Origin: Leisingera aquaemixtae
Lineage (GTDB): Bacteria; Pseudomonadota; Alphaproteobacteria; Rhodobacterales; Rhodobacteraceae
Assembly: GCF_019801145.1 (NCBI RefSeq)
Contig: NZ_JAHVJQ010000003.1
Coordinates: 1-64,000, forward strand
Length of the DNA stretch: 64,000 nt
Direction: 5' to 3'
A program made the position numbers and the translations under genes. The notes beneath the pieces were generated by a model. It saw nothing but the letters and a program-made list of their open reading frames with translations, was not told where the DNA came from and ran no database searches. Position 1 is the stretch's first letter. Every line of letters starts with the position of its first letter. This document shows positions 52,577 to 61,643 of this stretch, in pieces.

Positions 52577-53790
52577 CCGAAGTCACAACCCTGCAGGAAA
52601 CTCCGGCTGGCAGCGGCTATGCGCGCGAAGTGCTGATGAACCTCGGCCCGCAGCACCCTAGCACCCACGGCGTTCTGCGCCTGCTGCTGCAGATGGACGG
52701 GGAGATTGTTGAGCGGATCGAGCCCCATATCGGCTTGCTGCACCGGGGCACTGAAAAGCTGTTCGAAAGCTTCACATACACGCAGATTTTCCCGCTGACC
52801 GACCGCTTGGACTATCTCTGCCCGCCGTCCAACAACCTGGGCTATGCGCTGGCAGTCGAGGCGCTGCTAGGGATCGAAGCGCCAGTGAGAGCGCAGTACA
52901 TCCGAGTTATCATGGCGGAACTCGCGCGCATTTCCGGCCATCTGCTGATCACCGGCGCGCTGCCGATGGACGTCGGCGCGATGACTTCGCTGCTTTACAC
53001 TATGCGTGACCGCGAGATGGTCTTGGACCTGATGGAGATGATCAGCGGGGTGCGGATGCACACCTCCTTTGTCCGGGTCGGCGGCGTACGCGAGGACCTG
53101 CCGGATGGCTGCGAAGAACGAATTCTGGAGTTCTGCAACATCTTCGCGGACCGGATTTCGGATTATGAAACCTTGCTGAAAAACAACCGCATCTTCCTCG
53201 CCCGGGTAGAGAACATTGGCAACATTGCCGCCGAGGATGCCATCGCCCTTGGCCTTACCGGACCCAACTTGCGGGCCTCCGGCGTGGACTGGGATCTGCG
53301 CCGGGATGCGCCCTATGAAATCTATGACCGGCTGGAGTTCAACGTGATCACCCGCAAGGACGGCGATTGCTATGACCGCTGGAAATGCCGCTTGGACGAG
53401 ATGCGCGAAAGCCTGCGGATGATCCGGCAATGCGTGGAGCAGATGCCCAAGGGCGATTTCCTGGTCGATGATCCGAAGATCGCCTTCCCGGTCGACAAGG
53501 ACCTGCTGGCCCATTCGATGGAAACCCATATCCACCACTTCGAACTGGCAGCCTATGGGTTCAAGGTCCCGAAGGGCGAGGTCTATTCCGCCATCGAGGC
53601 GCCCAAGGGCGAGCTGGGATATTACCTGATTTCCGACGGCAGCGAGAAGCCGTTCCGGCTCAAGGTGCGCTCGCCTTCCTTCGTCAACCTGCAGGCACTG
53701 ACCGAACGCACCACCAACATGAAGTACCTGGCGGATGTGATCGCCATGCTCGGCAGCCTGGATCCGGTGATGGGGGAGGTTGATAAATGA
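52573..53790 (+). CDS. nuoD: NADH-quinone oxidoreductase subunit D
   Basis: This 405-residue 49-kDa-type subunit forms the quinone pocket with NuoB. Markers are NLGPQHPSTHGVLRL, HIGLLHRGTEKLFE, DRLDYLCPPSNNLGYALAVE and the C-terminal LMGEVDK-type end (DPVMGEVDK). The quinone-site HGVLR histidine is present. Stop overlaps nuoE by 4 bases. Confidence 0.95.
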   Translation: MTEVTTLQETPAGSGYAREVLMNLGPQHPSTHGVLRLLLQMDGEIVERIEPHIGLLHRGTEKLFESFTYTQIFPLTDRLDYLCPPSNNLGYALAVEALLGIEAPVRAQYIRVIMAELARISGHLLITGALPMDVGAMTSLLYTMRDREMVLDLMEMISGVRMHTSFVRVGGVREDLPDGCEERILEFCNIFADRISDYETLLKNNRIFLARVENIGNIAAEDAIALGLTGPNLRASGVDWDLRRDAPYEIYDRLEFNVITRKDGDCYDRWKCRLDEMRESLRMIRQCVEQMPKGDFLVDDPKIAFPVDKDLLAHSMETHIHHFELAAYGFKVPKGEVYSAIEAPKGELGYYLISDGSEKPFRLKVRSPSFVNLQALTERTTNMKYLADVIAMLGSLDPVMGEVDK

Positions 53791-54299
53791 CCGACGACCG
53801 CACCGTTGCCGGGATCAAAGCCGCGCTGGCTGCCCAGGTGCAGGAAGCCGCGGCGCGCTACCCCACCAGCCGCAGCGCAATCATGCCCGCGCTTGAGCTG
53901 GCCCAGCAGAAATACGGCAGCGTCGATGGCACCACCTATCAGGCCGTTGCTGAGTTGCTGGACGTCCCGGAAATCTGGGTGTTTGAGGTGGCGAGCTTCT
54001 ACACCTTGTTCGACCGGGCGGAGCCAGGGCGCCATCACCTGCGCCTTTGCACAAACGTGTCCTGCATGTTGCGCGGGGCGGAGGAGATACTGGACTGCCT
54101 GCAAGAGCAACTGTCGGTGAAAGACGGGGAAACAACGGCAGACGGGCTGATCACGCTCAGCGGTGTGGAATGCCTGGGCGCTTGCGACAAGGCGCCGGTT
54201 CTGATGGTTGATGATGAGTATCATGAAGACGTCACTGCAGAGACGCTCGACGCGCTCCTGAAGGTCCTTACGCGTGAGGCAAAGGAGGGCGCGGCATGA
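53787..54299 (+). CDS. nuoE: NADH-quinone oxidoreductase subunit E
   Basis: This 170-residue thioredoxin-like 24-kDa-type subunit carries a 2Fe-2S cluster (N1a). Ligands are in LCTNVSCMLRG (two Cys) and VECLGACDKAP (two Cys). It pairs with NuoF in the NADH module, whose start overlaps its stop. Confidence 0.94.
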   Translation: MTDDRTVAGIKAALAAQVQEAAARYPTSRSAIMPALELAQQKYGSVDGTTYQAVAELLDVPEIWVFEVASFYTLFDRAEPGRHHLRLCTNVSCMLRGAEEILDCLQEQLSVKDGETTADGLITLSGVECLGACDKAPVLMVDDEYHEDVTAETLDALLKVLTREAKEGAA

Positions 54300-55573
54300 G
54301 CGAACTGGTGCTTCTCAAGAACATTGAGAACCCCGATGCGCCTGACATCTCTGTCTATGAACGCTCCGGCGGTTATGAAGGCATGAGGATCGTGCTGGCC
54401 GGCTACGCGCCGGATCAGGTGATTGAAGCCGTAAAGACGTCAACCCTGCGCGGGCGGGGCGGGGCCGGTTTCCCCACCGGTCTGAAGTGGAGCTTTGTTC
54501 CAAAAGACAGCGGCAAGCCGCATTATCTGTGCTGCAACGCCGATGAGGGCGAGCCGGGCACCTTCAAGGACCGCATCCTGATGGAGCGCGATCCGCACCA
54601 GCTTATCGAAGGCATGATCATCGCCGCTTATGCGATCGGCAGCAACACAGCATATTTGTACATCCGCGGAGAATACGGGCTGTCGGTGCGGCGCTGCGAA
54701 CAGGCCATCGTGGCGGCCCGCGCGAAGGGTTATCTTGGCAAGGACATTTTGGGCAGCGGCTTTGATCTGGATATTCACATCCACAAGGGGGCCGGCGCCT
54801 ATATCTGCGGCGAGGAAACTGCGCTCCTGGAATCAATCGAAGGCAAGCGCGGCCAGCCGAAGTTGAAACCACCGTTCCCGGCGGTAGCGGGCCTTTACGA
54901 ATGCCCCACCGTGGTCAACAACGTGGAAACGCTTGCTTGCCTGCCGCATCTGTTCCGCCGCGGGGTGGAGTGGTTCACCTCGATGGGGCCCAAGGACGGG
55001 CCGGGGCCCAAGCTGTTCTGTTTCAGCGGCCATGTGAAAGCACCCGGCGTTTATGAAGCGCCGATGGGGTTGCCTCTGGGCGAGATGCTGGAGGTTTATG
55101 GCGGCGGCGCAATCAACGGCCGCTTCAAGGCAGCAATCCCGGGCGGCGTGTCGGCGCCGATGTTCCCAGAGAGCGGTTTCGATGTGAAGATGGACTTCAG
55201 CTCCTTGGCGGAGGCAGGCAGCATGCTGGGGTCTGCCGGGGTGATCGGCCTGGATGAGAGTGCGTCAATCCCGCGCGTGGCGCGGCGCATTACAGAGTTT
55301 TTCAGCCATGAAAGCTGCGGCAAATGCACTCCCTGCCGTGAAGGGTTGACTTGGGCCGCCAAGATACTGCGCCGGATAGAGGCCGGCGAGGGCTCGCCCG
55401 GCGATGTGGAGCAGCTTGAAATGCTTTGCGGCAGCATCTTTGGTAAATCCTTTTGCGCGCTCGGCGATGGAGCTGCTTGGTCCTTGGGAGCGGCGCTCAA
55501 GCACTTCCGGCATGAGTTCGAGGCGCTGATTCCAGTCCAGGCACAGCCAGTGCAGGAGATGCGGCTATGGTGA
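54296..55573 (+). CDS. nuoF: NADH-quinone oxidoreductase subunit F
   Basis: This 425-residue 51-kDa-type subunit binds NADH, FMN and the N3 cluster. NADH and FMN loops are GRGGAGFPTGLKWSFVP and CNADEGEPGTFKDRILMERD. GAYICGEETALLESIEG follows, and the N3 ligands are ESCGKCTPCREG plus a later Cys in GKSFCALGDGAAW. It overlaps nuoG by 7 bases. Confidence 0.95.
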   Translation: MSELVLLKNIENPDAPDISVYERSGGYEGMRIVLAGYAPDQVIEAVKTSTLRGRGGAGFPTGLKWSFVPKDSGKPHYLCCNADEGEPGTFKDRILMERDPHQLIEGMIIAAYAIGSNTAYLYIRGEYGLSVRRCEQAIVAARAKGYLGKDILGSGFDLDIHIHKGAGAYICGEETALLESIEGKRGQPKLKPPFPAVAGLYECPTVVNNVETLACLPHLFRRGVEWFTSMGPKDGPGPKLFCFSGHVKAPGVYEAPMGLPLGEMLEVYGGGAINGRFKAAIPGGVSAPMFPESGFDVKMDFSSLAEAGSMLGSAGVIGLDESASIPRVARRITEFFSHESCGKCTPCREGLTWAAKILRRIEAGEGSPGDVEQLEMLCGSIFGKSFCALGDGAAWSLGAALKHFRHEFEALIPVQAQPVQEMRLW

Positions 55574-57978
55574 CGTTCACCCTGGATGGCCGCGAACTGC
55601 AGGTTGAACCGGGCACCACCATCCTGCAGGCCGCGCGATCTGCTTCAGTCGAAATCCCCACCTTTTGCTATCAGGAACGCCTGTCAATCTCTGCCTCCTG
55701 CCGGATGTGCCTGGTCGAGATCGAGGGCCGCGGAAAGCTGGAGCCCTCCTGCGCCACCGCGGTGGCCGAAGGCATGGTGGTGCACAGCCGCTCTGACCGG
55801 GTTGTGGAGACACGAGAGGACATGCTGGAGATCCTGCTCGCCAATCATCCGCTGGACTGCCCGGTCTGCGACAAGGGCGGCGAATGCGAATTGCAGGACA
55901 CGGTATTCGAATACGGCCGCGGCAGCTCACGCCTGCGCGACCCGAAACGGGTGTTCCGCGAGCGGGATATCGAGCTCAACCAGGTGATCGTCTTCAACGC
56001 CAACCGCTGCATCCAGTGCCAGCGCTGCGTGCGTATGTGCGAGGAAATCGTCGGCGACGTCGCGTTAGGCACCTCTGAGCGCGGGTTGGACTCTGAAATC
56101 ACCGGCACCGGCAACAGCCTGAAGGACTGCAGCCATTGCGGCAATTGCATCGAGGTCTGCCCGGTGGGCGCGCTGATGAGCATCCCCTACCGGTACAAGG
56201 CGCGCCCCTGGGACATGCAGCGGACCGAAACAATCTGCGGCATGTGCGGCACTGGCTGCAGCATGACGGTGGAGACACGCGACGGAGAATTCAAGCGGGT
56301 GAAAAGCCGCTTTGATACCGGAATCAACGGCGAACTGCTGTGCGCCAAGGGCCGGTTTGGGTTTGATGCCATTGGCGTCGGCGATCGCATCCGCGAGCCG
56401 ATGATCAGGAAGAATGGCGGCCTGGCGTCGGTCAGTTGGGCGGAGGCAATCGGTTTCGTGGCCGCAAAGGCCCGCGAAGTCCAAGAGCAGGGCGGCAGCA
56501 TCCAAGGGCAGATTTCGCCGCGGCAGACCAATGAAACCGCGTTCATGTTTCAGCGGCTGATGCGGCAGGCCTTCAGCACCCAGGACATCCGCTCCAGCAC
56601 GCGCTTCAGCGGTCTGCAGGCTGACGGGGCAATTGCAGCTCTGGCGCAGACCGTTGGAGAGCTTGCGGCCCGCAGGCCGTTGGACAGCCTTCTGAAGGCA
56701 GATTGCATTTTCGTGCTGGGGTCGAATGTGACCGATGAGAACCCGGTCAGCGGCTATTTGATCCGCGCGGCGATGGCAGATCCCGGCAAACGGCTTCTGG
56801 TGGCAAGCTCCCGGCCCTGCGGCCTGGACGGGATAGCGGCTGCAAAGCTGCGCCTGCTGCCGGGCCGGGAGGTGCATCTACTGGCGCAGCTCACTGCAGG
56901 CGGGCAGGAGGTGGAGAGCCGCGCCATGGCCGGGTTTACAGGTGCTGCCGAACCGGTCTTGGCTGGTGCAGAGAGTATTGCCCTGCTGGCTGGGACTGAA
57001 TTCCTGCGCACCGGCGCGGCCGCCGAAACGTTGCAGTGGATTGCACATGCGGTTGCTCATTACTCGGCTCAAGGCAAGGCAGTCCAACTGCAGTTCCTTT
57101 TTGACCGGCCGAACCAACTGGGCTTGTGGGATATGGGCTGCCTGCCGGGTGTTTTGCCGGGCTGGCGGCCTAGCAAGGGTTCCGAAGCGCCAGCGGACGA
57201 GGCGCCGGGGCTGCTGTATGTCCTGAGCGCCGACCCGGCCCGCACCTGGCCGGACACAGGACCAGGCGACAGGGGCGGGCGGCGTGCGGGTTGCTTGGTT
57301 GTGCACGGACCCCATATGAACGCTACGGCAGAACTGGCGGATGTGCTGTTGCCAGCCCCGTCATATGGCGAGGAAGACGGGACCTTCACAAACAACGAAG
57401 GACGGGTGCAGCAGGTACAAGCGGTCAAGGCCGCCGGCTATGACGGGCCAACGCCGCGGCAGGTATTCAAGCAAATTGCGCAAGCCATGGGTGAGGAACT
57501 GCAACCGGTTTCTGCGGAACAGGTGCAGGCTGCGATTGCAGAGGAGGTGCCGGGATTTGGAGCATTCGGGGTGGAAGGGACATCTGAAGTTCCTGCTGGG
57601 GAAGTGCCGGCTTCTGCATTGCCGTTGTTGCCCGATGATGGCGACAGTCAGAGTCAGGAGCGCTATCTTGTCACGGGCGACGGCCTGTTCCAGTCCGGTC
57701 AGCTGTCAACCCGTTCGGAATGCCTGTCTATGCTTGGCGGTGGACCCTATGTGGAGTCGAACCCAGGAGAAGGTTATGCCCAAGCTGCCGGTGCGCTGTC
57801 AGTTCGGATCTCGTGCCAAGGGGCAAGCTTTACCGCGCCCCTGAAGATCAACACCGCATTTGACGAAAAGACGGTCTTTATTCCAGAATGTTATCTGGTG
57901 AATGGCGAAAATAGCCTGCTTGCGGATGCCGGCTACCCGCCAAGAGTAACGGTGGAGTTGCTGCCTCTGGAAGATTGA
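55567..57978 (+). CDS. nuoG: NADH-quinone oxidoreductase subunit G, N7-containing type
   Basis: This 803-residue 75-kDa-type subunit has the N-terminal 2Fe-2S ligands (PTFCYQERL, ASCRMCLVE, PSCATAV), the HxxxCxxCxxxxxC-type segment (HPLDCPVCDKGGECELQD), and the N5/N4-type 4Fe-4S set (CIQCQRCVRMCEE, CSHCGNCIEVCPVGAL). A further four-cysteine set CGMCGTGCSMTV plus LLCAKGRFG matches the N7 cluster of E. coli and Thermus NuoG. The mitochondrial and classical alphaproteobacterial form usually lacks N7. The C-terminal molybdopterin-like domain is degenerate. It closes the operon. Confidence 0.94.
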   Translation: MVTFTLDGRELQVEPGTTILQAARSASVEIPTFCYQERLSISASCRMCLVEIEGRGKLEPSCATAVAEGMVVHSRSDRVVETREDMLEILLANHPLDCPVCDKGGECELQDTVFEYGRGSSRLRDPKRVFRERDIELNQVIVFNANRCIQCQRCVRMCEEIVGDVALGTSERGLDSEITGTGNSLKDCSHCGNCIEVCPVGALMSIPYRYKARPWDMQRTETICGMCGTGCSMTVETRDGEFKRVKSRFDTGINGELLCAKGRFGFDAIGVGDRIREPMIRKNGGLASVSWAEAIGFVAAKAREVQEQGGSIQGQISPRQTNETAFMFQRLMRQAFSTQDIRSSTRFSGLQADGAIAALAQTVGELAARRPLDSLLKADCIFVLGSNVTDENPVSGYLIRAAMADPGKRLLVASSRPCGLDGIAAAKLRLLPGREVHLLAQLTAGGQEVESRAMAGFTGAAEPVLAGAESIALLAGTEFLRTGAAAETLQWIAHAVAHYSAQGKAVQLQFLFDRPNQLGLWDMGCLPGVLPGWRPSKGSEAPADEAPGLLYVLSADPARTWPDTGPGDRGGRRAGCLVVHGPHMNATAELADVLLPAPSYGEEDGTFTNNEGRVQQVQAVKAAGYDGPTPRQVFKQIAQAMGEELQPVSAEQVQAAIAEEVPGFGAFGVEGTSEVPAGEVPASALPLLPDDGDSQSQERYLVTGDGLFQSGQLSTRSECLSMLGGGPYVESNPGEGYAQAAGALSVRISCQGASFTAPLKINTAFDEKTVFIPECYLVNGENSLLADAGYPPRVTVELLPLED

Positions 57979-58440
57979 GTGCGAGGGCACCCTAGAGTTA
58001 CGGCAGTTGACCACAAAAAAGCGAAATGGCGGCACGCCCGAGACACCGCTGCTAATAGCTGTGGAAGAGTATGGGGCCGGTAAGGACGTTCTGAACTAAA
58101 TCCTTGGGACGGACCTTGGAGTAACCCAGGTTTTGCGGAGAGCGTTCAGCACACTTCTTGGGCGTGTCGTTTGAAAGCGTTGTGAACCGCGCTGGGCTAA
58201 TTCAGCTAGTTATCCGGCCACCCCAAGGTTCCATTGCCGGACTGATGACGGCAATACGCCTGATATAGAAACTCGCATCGGCCTGCCGCCATTTTCGAAG
58301 CTTTGATGTCTCCAACCTTCAGTGCCGAAGTGGACCGGCGGAGGCCGAGTGCTCTTGCAGAGACCGCGCTAAGCGGCATTGGAATCGTCGGCCTTATCAC
58401 AGCCATTCCGGAACAAAGCCCGGAACGGCTGCTTACAGGA
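57979..58440. other. Gene-free gap after the complex I operon
   Basis: These 462 bases have no supported gene. A reading at 58303-58440 (LAETALSGIGIVGLITAI) has the hydrophobic feel of a transporter end, but no start, stop or family could be assigned. It may be a gene remnant. Confidence 0.45.
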
Positions 58441-59979
58441 TCAATCGCTGATTGCACCCTCCTCGTCGCGGCGCTGATGCATCTTAGCTTTCACTCGCGC
58501 ACCGACAATCAGCGGCAGGACAAAGCCGATGATCGCAATTGCCCAAAGCGCAATTGACAGCGGGCTGTCCGCGAGCGTCCACCAGTTGCCGTTATCTATT
58601 GTGACCGCGCGGCGGAGGTTGTTTTCCATCGCGTTGCCCAGAAGCGTGCCCAGGATGATCGGTACCAGCGGCACGTCCAGCTTGCGCAGGACCCAGCCCA
58701 TCACGCCAAAACCGATCATGACAAGCAGGTCGAAGGTGCTGCCGGAGATGCCGTAGATGCCGACAAAGCTTACCATTGCCACAATCGGCATCAGGATCCG
58801 CGACGGGATCATCAGCACGCGGGTAAACAGCCCGACCATCGGAATGTTCATGGCCAGCAGCATGAAGTTGGCAATGAACAGGGCCGCGATCAAGCCCCAG
58901 ACCACGTCCGGGTTCTGGCTGAACAGCAGCGGGCCAGGGGTGATATTGAGCGCTAACAGCACCGCCAGCAGAACAGCAGTAGTACCTGATCCCGGCACCC
59001 CCAGCGCCAGCATTGGCACCAAGGCACCGCCGGCCGCGGCGTTGTTGCCTGCCTCGGGAGCCGCCACCCCGCGCGGATCGCCGGTGCCGAAGGTGCCTTT
59101 TTTGTCGACCAGTTTCTTTTCCATCGAATAGGAGATGAACGAGCCCAGCGAGGCCCCGGCTCCTGGCAGCACGCCTGCAATAAAGCCCAAAAAGGAGGTC
59201 CGCAGCATGGTCGGTGTGGTCTGGCGGATCATTGCCATTGGTGGGTAGAGCTTTCCGATGGTCAGTTTGCGACCTGCAGCGTCCGAGCCGCCATGCCGGG
59301 TTTCGAGAAAGATGAAGACCTCGGACAGGGCAAACAGGCCGACGATGGCCACCAGGAAGTCCAGCCCGTCATAAAGATGCACTTCTCCGAAGGTGAAGCG
59401 CGGCACCCCGGTCTGGGTATCGACGCCGATGGTCGCCAGACCAAGCCCCAGCGCCGCGGCAAAGGCCGATTTTGCCTGGTTGGTCGACGAAACGCCGCCC
59501 AGTGTCATGAAGGCGAGCGCGAAGAGGGCGAAATACTCTGCCGGGCCGAACAGCAGGGCGATCTTCACCAGCTGCGGCGCCAGCAGGATCAGCCCCCAGG
59601 TGGCCAGGAAGGCGCCAACAAAGGACGCTATGCCCGACAGCGACAGCGCTTCGCCCGCCAGCCCTTTCTTGGCCATCGGGTGGCCGTCCAGGCAGGTCAT
59701 CATGGCTGGCTCGTCGCCGGGTATGTTCAGCAGGATCGAACTGATACGCCCGCCGTACATCGCACCGTAGTAGACGCTCGTCAGCAGTATCAGCGAGGGC
59801 GTCGCCCCCAAGCCGAGAGTAAAGGCCAGGGGGATCAGGATGGCGACCCCATTCGACGGCCCGAGCCCCGGCAAGGCGCCCATGATTGTGCCCAGGAAGC
59901 AGCCCAGCAGTGCCAGGCCGATGTTCTGCCAACTGAGCGCGATGGCAAAGCCGTCGCCAAGATTTGCGAGAAGCTCCAT
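58441..59979 (-). CDS. Tripartite tricarboxylate transporter permease TctA family
   Basis: This 512-residue, 10-12-segment membrane protein has the TctA signature GTIMGALPGLGPSNGVAILI near residue 33. It also has YGGRISSILLNIPGDEPAMM, TCLDGHPMAKKGLAGEALSL and a second half with GVLPGAGASLGSFISYSMEK. It imports carboxylates using an ion gradient with the TctB and TctC partners encoded upstream on the same strand. It ends with a short charged tail. It lies 12 bases after tctB. Confidence 0.93.
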   Translation of the reverse strand: MELLANLGDGFAIALSWQNIGLALLGCFLGTIMGALPGLGPSNGVAILIPLAFTLGLGATPSLILLTSVYYGAMYGGRISSILLNIPGDEPAMMTCLDGHPMAKKGLAGEALSLSGIASFVGAFLATWGLILLAPQLVKIALLFGPAEYFALFALAFMTLGGVSSTNQAKSAFAAALGLGLATIGVDTQTGVPRFTFGEVHLYDGLDFLVAIVGLFALSEVFIFLETRHGGSDAAGRKLTIGKLYPPMAMIRQTTPTMLRTSFLGFIAGVLPGAGASLGSFISYSMEKKLVDKKGTFGTGDPRGVAAPEAGNNAAAGGALVPMLALGVPGSGTTAVLLAVLLALNITPGPLLFSQNPDVVWGLIAALFIANFMLLAMNIPMVGLFTRVLMIPSRILMPIVAMVSFVGIYGISGSTFDLLVMIGFGVMGWVLRKLDVPLVPIILGTLLGNAMENNLRRAVTIDNGNWWTLADSPLSIALWAIAIIGFVLPLIVGARVKAKMHQRRDEEGAISD

Positions 59980-59991
59980 GCGGCGCCCTCC

Positions 59992-60423
59992 TCAGAAGCC
60001 AAGCGGACCCTTGGCCAGCGACAGGCCGAGGATCAGGTGAAAGGTGACATAAATGCCGATTGAGGTGCCTGCACCCACGGCAGCGGCCTCCACCGGTCCT
60101 GAGCCCAAGCGCCAGGCCAGATAGGCCGCGGCAAAGGCGGTGGCGATGACAAAACCCGCGACGGGCAGCATTTCGGCGTAAAGGATCAGCACCACCACAG
60201 CGGCAGCTACTTCGGCCAGCCGGGCCAAGGCAGGCCAGTGCGGTTCGGGATCCGGGCGCAGGGCGATCACGGCGCCCGACAGGGCGAGGATTGCGGCAAT
60301 GATCAGGGGAAAGGCCTTGGGGCCGACGGCATCGGAGAGAAAACTTTCCTCGATCGCAAGCGCGGCAAAGACATAGCCGGCGGCAAGGATCATGCCGAAG
60401 ACCCCGAAGATACGATCGCTCAT
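59992..60423 (-). CDS. Tripartite tricarboxylate transporter small subunit TctB family
   Basis: This 143-residue protein has four membrane segments (IFGVFGMILAAGYVFAALAI, VVVLILYAEMLPVAGFVIAT). It belongs to the DUF1468/TctB family and forms the small membrane part. ATG 60423 was chosen over a 17-residue upstream extension that runs into the hairpin. It lies between tctC and tctA. Confidence 0.85.
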   Translation of the reverse strand: MSDRIFGVFGMILAAGYVFAALAIEESFLSDAVGPKAFPLIIAAILALSGAVIALRPDPEPHWPALARLAEVAAAVVVLILYAEMLPVAGFVIATAFAAAYLAWRLGSGPVEAAAVGAGTSIGIYVTFHLILGLSLAKGPLGF

Positions 60424-60450
60424 GGCGGTCTCCAGTTCAGGTGTCGTGCA

Positions 60451-60502
60451 GGGCCGGCTGGCGGGATGCCGCAAAGCTGTGCTGCGATCCGCCAGCCGGC
60501 CC
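60451..60502 (-). terminator. 14-bp inverted repeat between tctC and tctB
   Basis: GGGCCGGCTGGCGG (60451-60464) is the exact complement of CCGCCAGCCGGCCC (60489-60502), with a 24-base loop. It lies just past the tctC stop on the minus strand and can lower expression of the two membrane subunits compared with the binding protein. Confidence 0.6.
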
Positions 60503-60510
60503 AGAGCAGG

Positions 60511-61488
60511 TTATTTAATGATGCCGATCTCTTTGGAAATCGCCTGGATCTGGGCGACTGAACCGGCCACAAACTCCTGGAAGGCTGCGCCCTGCAGGTC
60601 CAGAGGCGCCAGACCGTTGGCGGCCATCACCTCTTTCCATTCGTCGGAGGCGTAGAGATCGCCGATCTTCGACACCCACGCATCGTAGGCTTCATCCGAC
60701 ATGCCGCCAGGCGCGTAGAAACCGCGCCAGTTGGCGCCGATGGCATCGACGCCCTGTTCCTTGGCGGTTGCAAATTCGGCGAATTCGCCCGGCAGCCGCT
60801 CCGGCGACAGCACCGCGATCACCTTGATATCGCCAGAGTCGACAAATCCCTTGGCCTCGGAGATGTCACCGGTGAAGGCCTGCACCGATCCGGCCAGCAG
60901 CTGGGTGACCGCCTCGCCGCCGCCGTCAAAGGCGATGTATTTCACGCTGCGCACATCTTCGATGCCATAGGCGCTGGCGGCAATCAGAACCTTCAAGTGG
61001 TCCCAGCCGCCAACCGCTGAGCCGCCTGCAACGGAAACCGATGACGGATCATTCTTGATGACATCAAGCAGCTGCGGCAGCGTTTCAACTTCGCTGTCGG
61101 CAGCAACGGCAATCACACCATAGTCGGCGCCGATGGCCGCGAGCCAGCGCACCTGGTCCATGCTGTTGCCTGGATAGGCACCCTGAGCCAGCCGGGTGGC
61201 GGTGGCGCTGGAGGCGGCAACGATCAGGCTGTTGTTGTCCGCGCGCTTGTTGACCACTTCGGCAAAGGCCACGCCGCCGCCGCCGCCAGCTAGGTTCACC
61301 ACTTGCATGGTCTTTTCGATCAGTCCCAGGTCCTGCAGCGACTTGCCAACCTGGCGGCAGGTGAAGTCCCAGCCGCCGCCCGGGTTGGCCGGGGCGATGC
61401 ACTCGGGATTTTCCTGTGCGCCCGCGGCAAAGGCGGACAGCGACAGGGCGACAGCGGCAAACAGGCCGCGGGTGACGGTGAATTTCAT
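60511..61488 (-). CDS. TctC family solute-binding protein
   Basis: This 325-residue exported receptor of the tripartite tricarboxylate transporter has a signal peptide (GLFAAVALSLSAFAAGAQEN). The family fold shows ECIAPANPGGGWDFTCRQVG, VVNLAGGGGGVAFAEVVNKR, FDGGGEAVTQLLAGSVQAFT and WRGFYAPGGMSDEAYDAW. The PGGGWD loop is the carboxylate-binding beta-hairpin of TctC proteins. It starts 155 bases from the divergent response regulator gene, which probably controls it. Confidence 0.9.
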   Translation of the reverse strand: MKFTVTRGLFAAVALSLSAFAAGAQENPECIAPANPGGGWDFTCRQVGKSLQDLGLIEKTMQVVNLAGGGGGVAFAEVVNKRADNNSLIVAASSATATRLAQGAYPGNSMDQVRWLAAIGADYGVIAVAADSEVETLPQLLDVIKNDPSSVSVAGGSAVGGWDHLKVLIAASAYGIEDVRSVKYIAFDGGGEAVTQLLAGSVQAFTGDISEAKGFVDSGDIKVIAVLSPERLPGEFAEFATAKEQGVDAIGANWRGFYAPGGMSDEAYDAWVSKIGDLYASDEWKEVMAANGLAPLDLQGAAFQEFVAGSVAQIQAISKEIGIIK

Positions 61489-61643
61489 GCGTTCCTCCTC
61501 AGGTCATGGCCGGCACACTCCCAAGCGCCGGATTTCCCCCGTAAGAAATTGCTTTGGCAGCCTGTTCTCTGCGGGTTAGACATGTTTACCCACGGAAGCT
61601 GTCATCAACCTGTCGCGGTTTCAGCAAAGCGGAGTGCAGTAAG

